Below, one piece after another: positions 1 to 5,504 of a stretch of DNA of 5,504 bases; the stretch's first letter is position 1, and every line of letters starts with the position of its first letter. The DNA is taken from NCBI GenBank assembly GCA_024639625.1, contig JAHEIA010000243.1, forward strand, positions 1 through 5,504. The letters are read 5' to 3'. The notes under the pieces were generated by a model. The model was not told the DNA's origin. It did not search any database and saw only the letters and a list, made by a program, of their open reading frames with translations. The translations under genes and the position numbers were made by a program. This stretch comes from Chromatiales bacterium. GTDB taxonomy: Bacteria > Pseudomonadota > Gammaproteobacteria > Chromatiales > Chromatiaceae.

Positions 1-519
1 CCAATGTTCCAACTGCGTTCGAAACAGGATCTCGTCTGGCGTACGCGCTCCGTAAAAGATGCAGATGGACCCGAAGCGGCGACGGTTGGCGAGGATGTGG
101 TAGATCAATGGACGCAGCGGGGCCAGGCCGATCCCGCCGGCAACGATGACGAGATCAGCGCCATCGGCGAGCGCGACCGGCCAGCTGGTACCGAAAGGTC
201 CGCGGATGCCGACCACCGCGCCCGGCTTCAACTGCTGTAGCGAGTCGGTAACCGTACCGACGGCGCGTACGGTGTGGGTCAGCGTGCTGGTGACGCTGGG
301 GTCACCGCTGATGCTGATCGGCACCTCGCCGACGCCGAACTGGTACAACATGTTGAACTGCCCGGGAGCAAACGCGAACTCGGTATTGCCATCGAGCGCC
401 TCCAGATCCAAGGTAAAGGTTCCTTCGATCTCTGGCTTGACCTGCTGTACGCGGTAGAGATGCGGAGTCATCGGATCGGCCACGGGTTCGGACCGGGCCT
501 GGATTGCGCTCTGTTCCAA
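1..519 (-). CDS. hydG: Hydrogenase/sulfhydrogenase gamma subunit, FAD/NAD(P)-binding (3' part missing)
   Basis: Flavin- and NAD(P)-binding electron-transfer subunit of the ferredoxin-NADP reductase superfamily, closest by eye to the gamma subunit of group 3b NiFe hydrogenases. It is expected to pass electrons between NAD(P)H and the iron-sulfur beta subunit in the cytoplasm. 173 codons are visible; the family is about 280 residues, so the C-terminal part, including the usual cysteine-rich tail, lies beyond the left edge. Seen: an FAD-domain motif PGQFNMLY (residues 52-59), PISIS at 67-71 in the flavin-contact position, GIRGPFG at 104-110, and the nucleotide-binding VAGGIGLAPLRP at 126-137 followed by FYGARTPDEILF. 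The start is a TTG at 519 because GAGAGG lies 8 nt upstream and an in-frame TGA lies just beyond it. GTG at 483 and ATG at 471 are alternatives without a good ribosome binding site. It follows the cyclic-nucleotide-binding gene by 30 bp. The subunit assignment is firm; the symbol follows Pyrococcus naming and is not the FeFe-hydrogenase maturase HydG. Confidence 0.9.
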   Translation of the reverse strand, partial: MEQSAIQARSEPVADPMTPHLYRVQQVKPEIEGTFTLDLEALDGNTEFAFAPGQFNMLYQFGVGEVPISISGDPSVTSTLTHTVRAVGTVTDSLQQLKPGAVVGIRGPFGTSWPVALADGADLVIVAGGIGLAPLRPLIYHILANRRRFGSICIFYGARTPDEILFRTQLEHW

Positions 520-527
520 GGTTGAGC

Positions 528-533
528 CCTCTC
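528..533 (-). promoter_or_regulatory. Ribosome binding site deciding a TTG start of the gamma subunit
   Basis: On the minus strand GAGAGG stands 8 nt before the TTG at 519-517. The later in-frame GTG (483) and ATG (471) have no purine-rich sequence at a suitable distance, so this site favours the TTG and adds 16 residues to the ATG version. Confidence 0.6.
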
Positions 534-549
534 AAGTAGCTCCTGACGA

Positions 550-1089
550 TTACGTATTTGGGGAAGGCTTCGCGGGAGGGGTTGGAGTCTCTGACCCCGC
601 GGTCTCTGGCGCCAAATACGCGCCCGGGTCGCCATAGATGTCGAGCATCTGCAAACGCGCCGAGGACAGGCGGGAGACGATCACCGGCATGAAATGTCGG
701 TACAGTTCGTAGCCCAGTTCAATGTCCTCCTCGCACTTGCCGCGCAGGCATCTGCCGTCGATGCTGAGTACGCGGACCAGGCCGATGGCTCGGGCATCGA
801 ACTGGGTGCGGTACGGCGCGATCAACCAGGACCAGCCGAGGATCTCGCCGTCGTTGAGGGTCTCGATAACCAGTGGTTCTTTGCCGGGCACGTGCACCTC
901 GACGGCTACCGCGCCGCGCCGGATCAAGTAGAAAGTATCGGCCGGATCGCCTTCGCGCAGGATGCGGTCACCGTCGTGGAACACCTTGTGACTAGCGCAG
1001 TCCGAGACAAGATTCCGCGCGCGCGCGGTCATTTCTTTGAAGAAAGGGTGTTCCTCCAGAGTGTGCTGCAGCCCTTGTACCTCTCCCAT
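550..1089 (-). CDS. Cyclic-nucleotide-binding-domain protein of the hydrogenase operon, no DNA-binding domain
   Basis: A 179-residue soluble protein with a single CAP-type cyclic-nucleotide-binding beta-roll. Seen: the barrel from about residue 14 to 125, with the opening pattern DGDRILREGDPADTFYLI (39-56), RRGAVAVEV (57-65), and the phosphate-cassette region GEILGWSWL (81-89) followed by YRTQFDARA (93-101). A helical stretch follows to about residue 150, then a Pro/Thr-rich tail (160-179). There is no helix-turn-helix, so it is not a Crp/Fnr regulator that binds DNA. Similar GWSWL-type proteins are known from hydrogenase and other redox operons, so the pairing is not unique. The start is the ATG at 1089, 2 bp after the stop of the beta subunit gene and 9 nt after GGAGG; a longer reading from 1251 would overlap the beta subunit gene heavily and is rejected. 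Its job is inferred: a nucleotide-responsive or structural partner of the hydrogenase diaphorase arm. The ligand cannot be told from sequence. Confidence 0.88.
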   Translation of the reverse strand: MGEVQGLQHTLEEHPFFKEMTARARNLVSDCASHKVFHDGDRILREGDPADTFYLIRRGAVAVEVHVPGKEPLVIETLNDGEILGWSWLIAPYRTQFDARAIGLVRVLSIDGRCLRGKCEEDIELGYELYRHFMPVIVSRLSSARLQMLDIYGDPGAYLAPETAGSETPTPPAKPSPNT

Positions 1090-1091
1090 GA

Positions 1092-2234
1092 TCACTCGCC
1101 TCCGCTTTGCATCCGCTCGGATGCCTGAATAGCCGCAACCTCTTCCCGGATGTCGATGCCCACCGGGCACCAGGTTATGCAGCGCCCGCATCCGGTACAA
1201 CCTGAGCTGTCGAATTGATCCTGCCAATATGCGAGCTTGTGCGTGATCCATTGGCGGTAGCGGGCTGCCCCCTGCTGGCGGATGGAACCGCCATGCACGA
1301 AGCTAAAATCGACCGTAAAACACGAATCCCAGCTTCTCCAACGTTCCGCCTGATTGCCATCCAGAGAAGTCGTATCCTCGACCGTGGAACAAAAACACGT
1401 CGGGCATACCATGGTGCAGTTGGCGCAGGTGAGGCAGCGCTCGGCCACGGTCTGCCAACGCGGATGTTCTGGATTGCGCTTAAGGATCGCCCCGGCGTCG
1501 TCCGGCATCGGGTATTCCATCGATGCGGCCGCTTGCGCCACGGCACGGTCAGCCGCCTCAATGTCTTCCACCCGCGCCTCCTGGTGCTCCACCCGTCCGA
1601 GGATCTCTCGGCCCCGAGCCGTGCCTGCGCGAACCAAGAACCGGTGGGCATCGCCTTTTAGAAGCTCGGTTAACACCAGGTCGTATCCGCCATCGGACTG
1701 GGGACCGCTGCCCATCGAGGAGCAGAAGCAGGTGCCACCGGCCCGGGTGCAGTTGACAGCAACCAGGAACGCCTGCTCGCGCTTCGCGTTGTAGCCGCGG
1801 TCGGCGTAATCGCCGTTGTCGAACACGCGGTCCTGGATACGGATCGCAGCCAGCTCGCAGCCACGGACACCGAGAAATGCGTATTTGGCCGCCGCATCTT
1901 GAGCCGCCTCGATACGAAACGAGTCGCTGTCGCGCTCGGCGCGCCACAGGAGCTGGCGCGCGGGGAAGAGCAACCGCTTCCAGCTGTGCGGTCCCACCGC
2001 GTAGCGAAACAGGGCGCGTTCCCCGCCCTCGCCAGCACTATCCTTGCGCAGTCGGTAGTGCCCTCCTGCCTGCTCGTCGATGTAGCCGGCGGGCAACTCC
2101 TCGACCCGGGTGACGGGAGCATAGACGATCGCGCCCCTTTCCATAGCGGGACCGATCACCTGATAGCCTTCCACTGCTAGGGCGTCGACGAGACCCTGGA
2201 GTTGCTCCCTTTCAATCACATATGCGTCTAGCAT
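1092..2234 (-). CDS. hydB: Hydrogenase/sulfhydrogenase beta subunit, 4Fe-4S dicluster protein
   Basis: Iron-sulfur electron-transfer subunit of a group 3b NiFe hydrogenase (HydB type), 380 residues from the ATG at 2234. It should link the flavin subunit to the NiFe module in the cytoplasm. Seen: an N-terminal half typical of the family, with GVRGCELAAIRIQDRVF in the middle and a Cys-containing stretch NCTRAGGTCFCSSMGSGP. The C-terminal ferredoxin-like part has CLTCANCTMVCPTCFC (C267, C270, C273, C277, C280, C282) and CTGCGRCITWCPVG (C346, C349, C352, C356). The second is a standard 4Fe-4S motif; the first is the family's cysteine-rich variant. All expected cysteines seem to be there and the length is normal. 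The ATG at 2234 is preferred because GAGG stands 6 nt upstream; a GTG at 2258 would add 8 residues but has no clear ribosome binding site. It is the first gene of a leftward operon and is followed after 2 bp by the cyclic-nucleotide-binding gene. An anaerobic sulfite reductase subunit A-type protein is a related alternative, but the neighbours and motifs favour hydrogenase. Confidence 0.9.
   Translation of the reverse strand: MLDAYVIEREQLQGLVDALAVEGYQVIGPAMERGAIVYAPVTRVEELPAGYIDEQAGGHYRLRKDSAGEGGERALFRYAVGPHSWKRLLFPARQLLWRAERDSDSFRIEAAQDAAAKYAFLGVRGCELAAIRIQDRVFDNGDYADRGYNAKREQAFLVAVNCTRAGGTCFCSSMGSGPQSDGGYDLVLTELLKGDAHRFLVRAGTARGREILGRVEHQEARVEDIEAADRAVAQAAASMEYPMPDDAGAILKRNPEHPRWQTVAERCLTCANCTMVCPTCFCSTVEDTTSLDGNQAERWRSWDSCFTVDFSFVHGGSIRQQGAARYRQWITHKLAYWQDQFDSSGCTGCGRCITWCPVGIDIREEVAAIQASERMQSGGE
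1099..1103 (-). promoter_or_regulatory. Ribosome binding site of the cyclic-nucleotide-binding gene, inside the upstream gene
   Basis: GGAGG on the minus strand lies 9 nt before the ATG at 1089, within the last codons of the beta subunit gene whose TGA is at 1094-1092. This arrangement suggests translational coupling and fixes the start against the much longer upstream open frame. Confidence 0.7.
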
Positions 2235-2245
2235 TTCCTTCCTCT
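2235..2245 (-). promoter_or_regulatory. Ribosome binding site of the beta subunit gene
   Basis: On the minus strand AGAGGA ends 5 nt before the ATG at 2234, inside an entirely purine run. It favours that ATG over the GTG at 2258. Confidence 0.65.
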
Positions 2246-2283
2246 GGCAATCGGACACAGGCTCGGAAGAGGTAGCAAAACGA

Positions 2284-2305
2284 TGGCGCTTTCCTGGCGC
2301 TTACC
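2284..2305. repeat. Tandem 11-bp direct repeat upstream of the hydrogenase operon
   Basis: Two adjacent copies, TGGCGCTTTCC (2284-2294) and TGGCGCTTACC (2295-2305), match at 10 of 11 positions. The period is close to one helical turn, which would place both copies on the same DNA face, as in some activator sites. It lies 50 bp upstream of the beta subunit ATG. With only two copies, chance cannot be excluded. Confidence 0.5.
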
Positions 2306-2370
2306 GCAGGAGGGCCGGCGCTGTTGGTCGGGCCTTGGGGCCAATCGCGGAGGCAACGCATCCGGGGTTC

Positions 2371-2379
2371 AGTGTAGCA
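2371..2379 (-). promoter_or_regulatory. Candidate extended -10 promoter element for the hydrogenase operon
   Basis: On the minus strand TGCTACACT reads as TGN followed by TACACT, which matches TATAAT at four of six positions. No good -35 hexamer is present at 16-18 bp. It would give a leader of about 130 nt that includes the tandem 11-bp repeat. This is weak evidence and offered only as a candidate. Confidence 0.22.
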
Positions 2380-2544
2380 TGGGTTCCATTGCGTTAATGT
2401 TGCACCCTACCCGATTTTTCGCAGTTTCGTCCCTAGCCTATTGGAGATATTGTCGGGGGTGCGCGGCGGGGCGATGCGGAAACCACCCCTGCCGTGGACA
2501 CTACGAGCCGGCATGAAATTTCCACCCTAAATAGGTTGAGAGCA

Positions 2545-2565
2545 TGGACTAATTCTACTAGTCTA
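2545..2565. promoter_or_regulatory. 7-bp dyad in the AT-richer block, possible operator
   Basis: TGGACTA (2545-2551) and TAGTCTA (2559-2565) pair over 7 positions, one of them G-T in RNA, around the 7-nt spacer ATTCTAC. It sits in the AT-richest part of the region. A weak rightward promoter (TTGAGA at 2536-2541, 17-bp spacer, TAGTCT at 2559-2564) would overlap it, so an operator role is possible but unproven. There is no T-run, so it is not a terminator. Confidence 0.3.
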
Positions 2566-2630
2566 AGTGCTTGGGGAAATGGGTTAATAACTAGAGACTC
2601 GGCGGCTGGCGGCGAAACCACTGACCGGTT

Positions 2631-2649
2631 CGATCCAGTACGCGGATCG
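2631..2649. repeat. 6-bp inverted repeat
   Basis: CGATCC (2631-2636) and GGATCG (2644-2649) are exact reverse complements separated by 7 nt. It could be a half-helix-spaced protein site or a short hairpin. Alone it is close to what chance would give. Confidence 0.25.
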
Positions 2650-2676
2650 CTTTGCAGTAGCCAGAAACGAGAGAAT

Positions 2677-2717
2677 CCGGCAACCCATTACCTCGCAGGG
2701 GAACGCGAGCTTGCCGG
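2677..2717. repeat. Bulged stem-loop in the RND leader region
   Basis: The outer arms CCGGCAA (2677-2683) and TTGCCGG (2711-2717) are perfect 7-bp complements. Nested inside are CTCGC (2692-2696) and GCGAG (2705-2709) with an 8-nt loop, leaving an 8-nt bulge on one side and 1 nt on the other. Two nested perfect stems suggest an RNA structure in a leader transcript of the RND gene. No poly-U follows, so an intrinsic terminator is unlikely. I do not recognise a riboswitch class. Confidence 0.4.
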
Positions 2718-2782
2718 GGGGTGACCAAAACCGAGAGCGCCGTTTGCCGATGCGGCAGGGAACTTTCGGTCGTTGTGCATCG

Positions 2783-2794
2783 ATCCGGCCGGAT
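2783..2794. promoter_or_regulatory. Perfect 12-bp palindrome upstream of the RND gene, candidate operator
   Basis: ATCCGGCCGGAT is an uninterrupted perfect palindrome whose near end lies 56 bp before the RND start codon. RND pump genes are commonly controlled by local dimeric repressors of the TetR or MarR type, which bind such sites. No regulator gene is in the window, and the palindrome is GC-rich, so the role is inferred. Confidence 0.35.
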
Positions 2795-2805
2795 GGTCCT
2801 GGAAT

Positions 2806-2828
2806 GCGACAGGCGGAAAGGCTGTCGC
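2806..2828 (+). promoter_or_regulatory. Hairpin next to the RND start codon
   Basis: GCGACAG (2806-2812) and CTGTCGC (2822-2828) form a perfect 7-bp stem with the 9-nt loop GCGGAAAGG, ending 22 nt before the ATG at 2851. The most purine-rich sequence upstream of the gene is inside this loop, while the 22 nt before the ATG have no good Shine-Dalgarno sequence. It may affect translation initiation; there is no T-run, so it does not look like a terminator. Confidence 0.4.
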
Positions 2829-2850
2829 CCACCTGTTGAGCAGTGAACCT

Positions 2851-5504
2851 ATGGCAAAGAACGAAACCGGGTTGCCGGGCAACGACGATTTAGATCCGTC
2901 GCTAGGAAAGGACCCCCATCAGGGCCTGGGCCTTGCGGGCAGGATCGCCCGCATGTTCATCAACACTCCCGTAACGCCCATGCTCCTCATCGGAGCGCTC
3001 TGTCTCGGCCTCCTGGGGCTGTTTTTCACACCCCGGCAGGAAGACCCGCAGATTTCGGTCCCCATGGTCGATATCTACGTGCAGTACACGGGAGCGACCG
3101 CCAGCCAGGTGGAAAGCCTGGTAACGGAACCGCTCGAGCGCATCATGAAGGAGATCCCCGGGGTCCGCCACGTCTATTCAGCGACCATGCGGGGACAGGC
3201 GATCGTCACCGTGCGCTTCCTTGTGGGCGAGGACATGGGGGAATCCATTGTCAAGGTGCACGACAAGCTGCAGTCCAACATGGACAAGATCCCCCCGGAC
3301 GTGAAGATGCCCCTGGTTAAGCCGGTGGGGGTCGATGACGTACCCGTGGTCACGGTCACCCTTTGGTCCACCGAAGTGGACGACAGTCAACTGCGTATTC
3401 TCGCGCTGGACGTGCTACAGGAACTCGGGTCGGTTCCCGACACCGGAAAAGGTTTCGTGGTGGGCGGCCGGGAAGATCAGATCCGGGTCGAGGTCCTGAT
3501 GGAACGCCTGGCGGGCCACGGCATTACGCTGGACAGCATTGCGCAGACTATTCAGACGGCCAACTCGGAGCTGGCGACCGGAGCGACCGAAACCGGAGGC
3601 GCTTCTTTCAACGTCTATTCCGGCGCTTTCTTGCGCACTGCCGAAGACATCGCCCGGCTGGTGGTGGGAAGCCAGGGTGGTCGCCCCATCTACCTGCGCG
3701 ACATCGCCAAGATCCAGCATATTCCGGAAGACGCCAAGCGCGTCGTGACCCATCACACCGGGCCCGCCTACACCGGGGACAAGGTTGCCAACGGAGAACA
3801 AGCGGTAACCGTCGCGATTGCCAAGAAAGAAGGTACCAACGGGGTTACCGTAGCGGACGCGATCCTGAAGAAGCTGAATAAGCTGCAAGGAACCCTGATT
3901 CCGAGCAACGTCAACGTTGAGATTACCCGCGACTATGGCAAGACCGCCAACGACAAGGTCAACGAGCTACTGCAAGCGATGTTCGAAGCCGCGGTAATCG
4001 TTTCGGTTTTGTGTCTCGTCGGCCTGGGCGCGCGCGCCGCAACAGTCGTGATTACCGTGATCCCAGTAGTCATCCTGCTCACCATTTTTTGGGCCTGGAT
4101 GGTGGATTACACCATCGACCGGGTCAGCCTGTTCGCCCTGATCTTCTCCATCGGGATCCTGGTGGACGACGCCACGGTAGTGGTGGAAAACATCTTCCGG
4201 CACTGGCTCGAGGTCGGCAAAACGTCCATCGCGCACGCGATCCGTGCCGTGGACGAGGTGGGCAATCCGACCATCCTCGCCACGTTCACCATCATCGCCG
4301 CCCTGCTCCCCATGGGTTGGGTGAGCGGCCTGATGGGACCTTACATGCGGCCCATCCCGGTGCTGGGTGCCTCCGCGATGTTCTTCTCGTTGATTGCCGC
4401 CTTCGTATTCACCCCATGGTTCGCGTTGCGGGTGCGCCCCCGCATGAAGGCGCTGCAACAAGCGGAGCGCCGCGAAGAGAAGACCCGGCGGTTGGTCAGC
4501 CGGTTGTATCGACCACTGATCATCCCGCTGGTACAGAACCGCAAGCTGGGCATCATCTTTCTCGTCGCCACCATCGTGACGACGGCGGCCGTCTGCGTGC
4601 TTTTCTACACCAAGACCGTGCCGGTAAAGATGCTGCCCTTCGACAACAAGCCGGAGTTCAGCGTCGTGGTCAACATGCCGGAGGGCACCGCCCTGCCGGA
4701 AACCGCCAACGTGGTCATGCAACTGGCGCAGAAGGTAAAGTCGATTCCCGAAGTGATCGCGGTGCAGACCTACGCCGGGACCGCGCAGCCCTTCAACTTC
4801 AATGGCATGGTGCGCCACTACTACCTGCGCGAGCGCCCCTGGGAAGGCGATCTGCTGATCATGCTAAAGGACAAGAAAGAGCGTGAGCGGGGCAGCCACG
4901 AAATCGCCACGGAGGCGCGCCATCTGCTGAGGCCTCTGGCGGGGCAAATGGGCGCGAAGATCGCCGTGGTGGAGATGCCGCCCGGTCCCCCCGTGCTGCA
5001 GACGGTGGTGGCGGAGGTCTATGGTCCGAATGCGCAAACCCGCCGCCAGGTCGCCGCAGACATGACCCAGATGTTCGAGCAGGTCGAGAACATCGTCGAC
5101 GCCGACAACTACATGGCGGAGCCATACGATTACTGGCGTTTCGAGGTGGACACCGAGAAGGCCGTGCGCCGGGGCATCTCCGTGGATGCCATCAACAGCA
5201 ACCTGGCCATGGCCATGGGTGGCTTCCGGGTCGGCGACGTCAAGCGGGGTACGGTCCTGGAGCCCACGTACATCGTGTTGGAGATCCCCCTCGCCTACCG
5301 ATCGCAGATCAACACCCTGAGCAGCCTACCGATCCGCTCCGCAGCAGGCAGCACGGTGCCGCTGGGCGAACTCGGCCGCTTCGTCCAGGAGGTTGAGGAC
5401 CCGATCATCTACCACAAGGATCTGCGGCCCATGGAGTATGTGGTGGGCGAAATGGAAGGCCGCCTCGGCGCGCCGATCTACGGCATGTACGGGGTGGAAG
5501 ATCT
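2851..5504 (+). CDS. RND-family efflux pump inner-membrane permease (C-terminal part missing)
   Basis: Proton-driven export permease of the resistance-nodulation-division superfamily, which acts as a trimer in the inner membrane with a periplasmic adaptor and an outer-membrane channel. 884 codons are visible without a stop; relatives have about 1030-1100, so the last TM bundle is off the right edge. Seen: TM1 about residues 41-59; a first periplasmic porter region opening with EDPQISVPMVDIYVQYTGAT; TM2 about 380-396, TM3 398-420; TM4 about 428-449 with SIGILVDDATVVVEN carrying the proton-relay pair D439/D440; TM5 about 472-492; TM6 505-527; TM7 565-587; then a second periplasmic region beginning LPFDNKPEFSVVVNMPEGT. 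The double Asp resembles AcrB-type pumps rather than CusA-type metal pumps, which have one Asp there. The start at 2851 lacks a strong ribosome binding site; ATG at 2953 with AGGA 8 nt before it is an alternative that would remove 34 N-terminal residues. No adaptor gene precedes it. The substrate cannot be told. Confidence 0.92.
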   Translation, partial: MAKNETGLPGNDDLDPSLGKDPHQGLGLAGRIARMFINTPVTPMLLIGALCLGLLGLFFTPRQEDPQISVPMVDIYVQYTGATASQVESLVTEPLERIMKEIPGVRHVYSATMRGQAIVTVRFLVGEDMGESIVKVHDKLQSNMDKIPPDVKMPLVKPVGVDDVPVVTVTLWSTEVDDSQLRILALDVLQELGSVPDTGKGFVVGGREDQIRVEVLMERLAGHGITLDSIAQTIQTANSELATGATETGGASFNVYSGAFLRTAEDIARLVVGSQGGRPIYLRDIAKIQHIPEDAKRVVTHHTGPAYTGDKVANGEQAVTVAIAKKEGTNGVTVADAILKKLNKLQGTLIPSNVNVEITRDYGKTANDKVNELLQAMFEAAVIVSVLCLVGLGARAATVVITVIPVVILLTIFWAWMVDYTIDRVSLFALIFSIGILVDDATVVVENIFRHWLEVGKTSIAHAIRAVDEVGNPTILATFTIIAALLPMGWVSGLMGPYMRPIPVLGASAMFFSLIAAFVFTPWFALRVRPRMKALQQAERREEKTRRLVSRLYRPLIIPLVQNRKLGIIFLVATIVTTAAVCVLFYTKTVPVKMLPFDNKPEFSVVVNMPEGTALPETANVVMQLAQKVKSIPEVIAVQTYAGTAQPFNFNGMVRHYYLRERPWEGDLLIMLKDKKERERGSHEIATEARHLLRPLAGQMGAKIAVVEMPPGPPVLQTVVAEVYGPNAQTRRQVAADMTQMFEQVENIVDADNYMAEPYDYWRFEVDTEKAVRRGISVDAINSNLAMAMGGFRVGDVKRGTVLEPTYIVLEIPLAYRSQINTLSSLPIRSAAGSTVPLGELGRFVQEVEDPIIYHKDLRPMEYVVGEMEGRLGAPIYGMYGVED

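Larger units (their letters stand above)
2235..2850. other. Divergent intergenic region with several dyads, no convincing gene
   Basis: About 600 bp between the leftward hydrogenase operon and the rightward RND gene. Short open frames exist on both strands (for example 2283-2516 plus and 2584-2832 minus), but their products are Arg/Gly/Ser-rich, match no family I know and lack good ribosome binding sites. Base composition changes inside it: 2521-2600 contains 33 G/C of 80, clearly below the flanking genes. Apart from the elements listed separately there is a 6-bp inverted repeat with a 22-nt loop (GGGGTG 2456-2461, CACCCC 2484-2489) and a small hairpin TGCCG-ATG-CGGCA at 2745-2757. Both promoters must lie here unless one operon starts elsewhere. 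I see no integrase, transposon end or complete tRNA. Confidence 0.75.

Noticed and set aside
694..1128. Plus-strand open frame of 144 codons antisense to the cyclic-nucleotide-binding gene
   Set aside because: It is the complement of a gene with clear domain motifs, and has no ribosome binding site or recognisable product.
2284..2299. Sigma-54-like spacing (GG-N10-GC) in TGGCGCTTTCCTGGCG
   Set aside because: It points right, lies about 550 bp from the RND gene, and arises from the tandem repeat; the -12 part fits poorly.
2235..2500. FNR-type (TTGAT-N4-ATCAA) site for the hydrogenase operon
   Set aside because: Looked for on both strands; only a TTGG-N2-CCAA string at about 2334-2343 was seen, which does not match the consensus.
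2545..2640. tRNA-like pieces: a stem GACTA with loop ATTCTAC (would read anticodon TCT) and a GGTTCGATCC T-loop-like string at 2627-2636
   Set aside because: The two are about 60 nt apart, the T-stem does not pair, no D-arm matches and no acceptor stem is found. Too little for a tRNA or a convincing remnant.
2806..2828. Intrinsic terminator
   Set aside because: The 7-bp stem is followed by a C-rich sequence, not a T-run, and lies just before a gene start.
3967..4886. Long open frames of 283 codons (minus) and 291 codons (plus, other frame) over the RND gene
   Set aside because: Both overlap the well-supported RND reading frame, and their products are rich in His, Arg, Gly and Asp with no family motifs. 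They are side effects of GC-rich codon use.
1..5504. CRISPR array, insertion sequence or phage attachment site
   Set aside because: No regularly spaced repeats, no transposase or integrase motifs and no paired terminal repeats were found.

Overview
The window holds parts of two divergent transcription units with a long non-coding stretch between them. The coding DNA is GC-rich, has ordinary bacterial Shine-Dalgarno signals and encodes proteins of proteobacterial type. I infer a GC-rich, probably chemolithotrophic or sulfur-metabolising proteobacterium, most likely gammaproteobacterial. This rests on family resemblance only; the window has no rRNA or other marker gene.

Left part, minus strand (1-2234): three tightly packed genes read leftwards. 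They are an iron-sulfur beta subunit of a group 3b (sulfhydrogenase-type) NiFe hydrogenase, a small cyclic-nucleotide-binding-domain protein with no DNA-binding domain, and an FAD/NAD(P)-binding gamma subunit cut by the left window edge. Gaps are 2 bp and 30 bp, and each gene has a visible ribosome binding site, so this is one operon. In the known HydB-G-D-A arrangement the beta and gamma subunits form the NAD(P)H-linked electron-transfer arm, and the NiFe small and large subunits normally follow. Here they would lie beyond the left edge.

Middle (2235-2850): about 600 bp without a convincing gene, between the divergent units. It holds a tandem 11-bp repeat near the hydrogenase operon, an AT-richer block (33 G/C of 80 bases at 2521-2600) with a 7-bp dyad, a larger bulged stem-loop, a perfect 12-bp palindrome and a 7-bp hairpin just upstream of the right-hand gene. 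It is the obvious place for both promoters and their regulators. I recognise no known riboswitch or RNA gene there.

Right part, plus strand (2851 to the right edge): the first 884 codons of an RND-family efflux pump inner-membrane permease, open to the window end. It has the two-aspartate motif in TM4 expected of proton-driven drug/hydrophobe-type pumps. No periplasmic adaptor gene precedes it.

Nothing here is clearly a new system. The most interesting points are the cyclic-nucleotide-binding protein embedded between the two diaphorase-arm subunits of the hydrogenase, and the structured divergent intergenic region.
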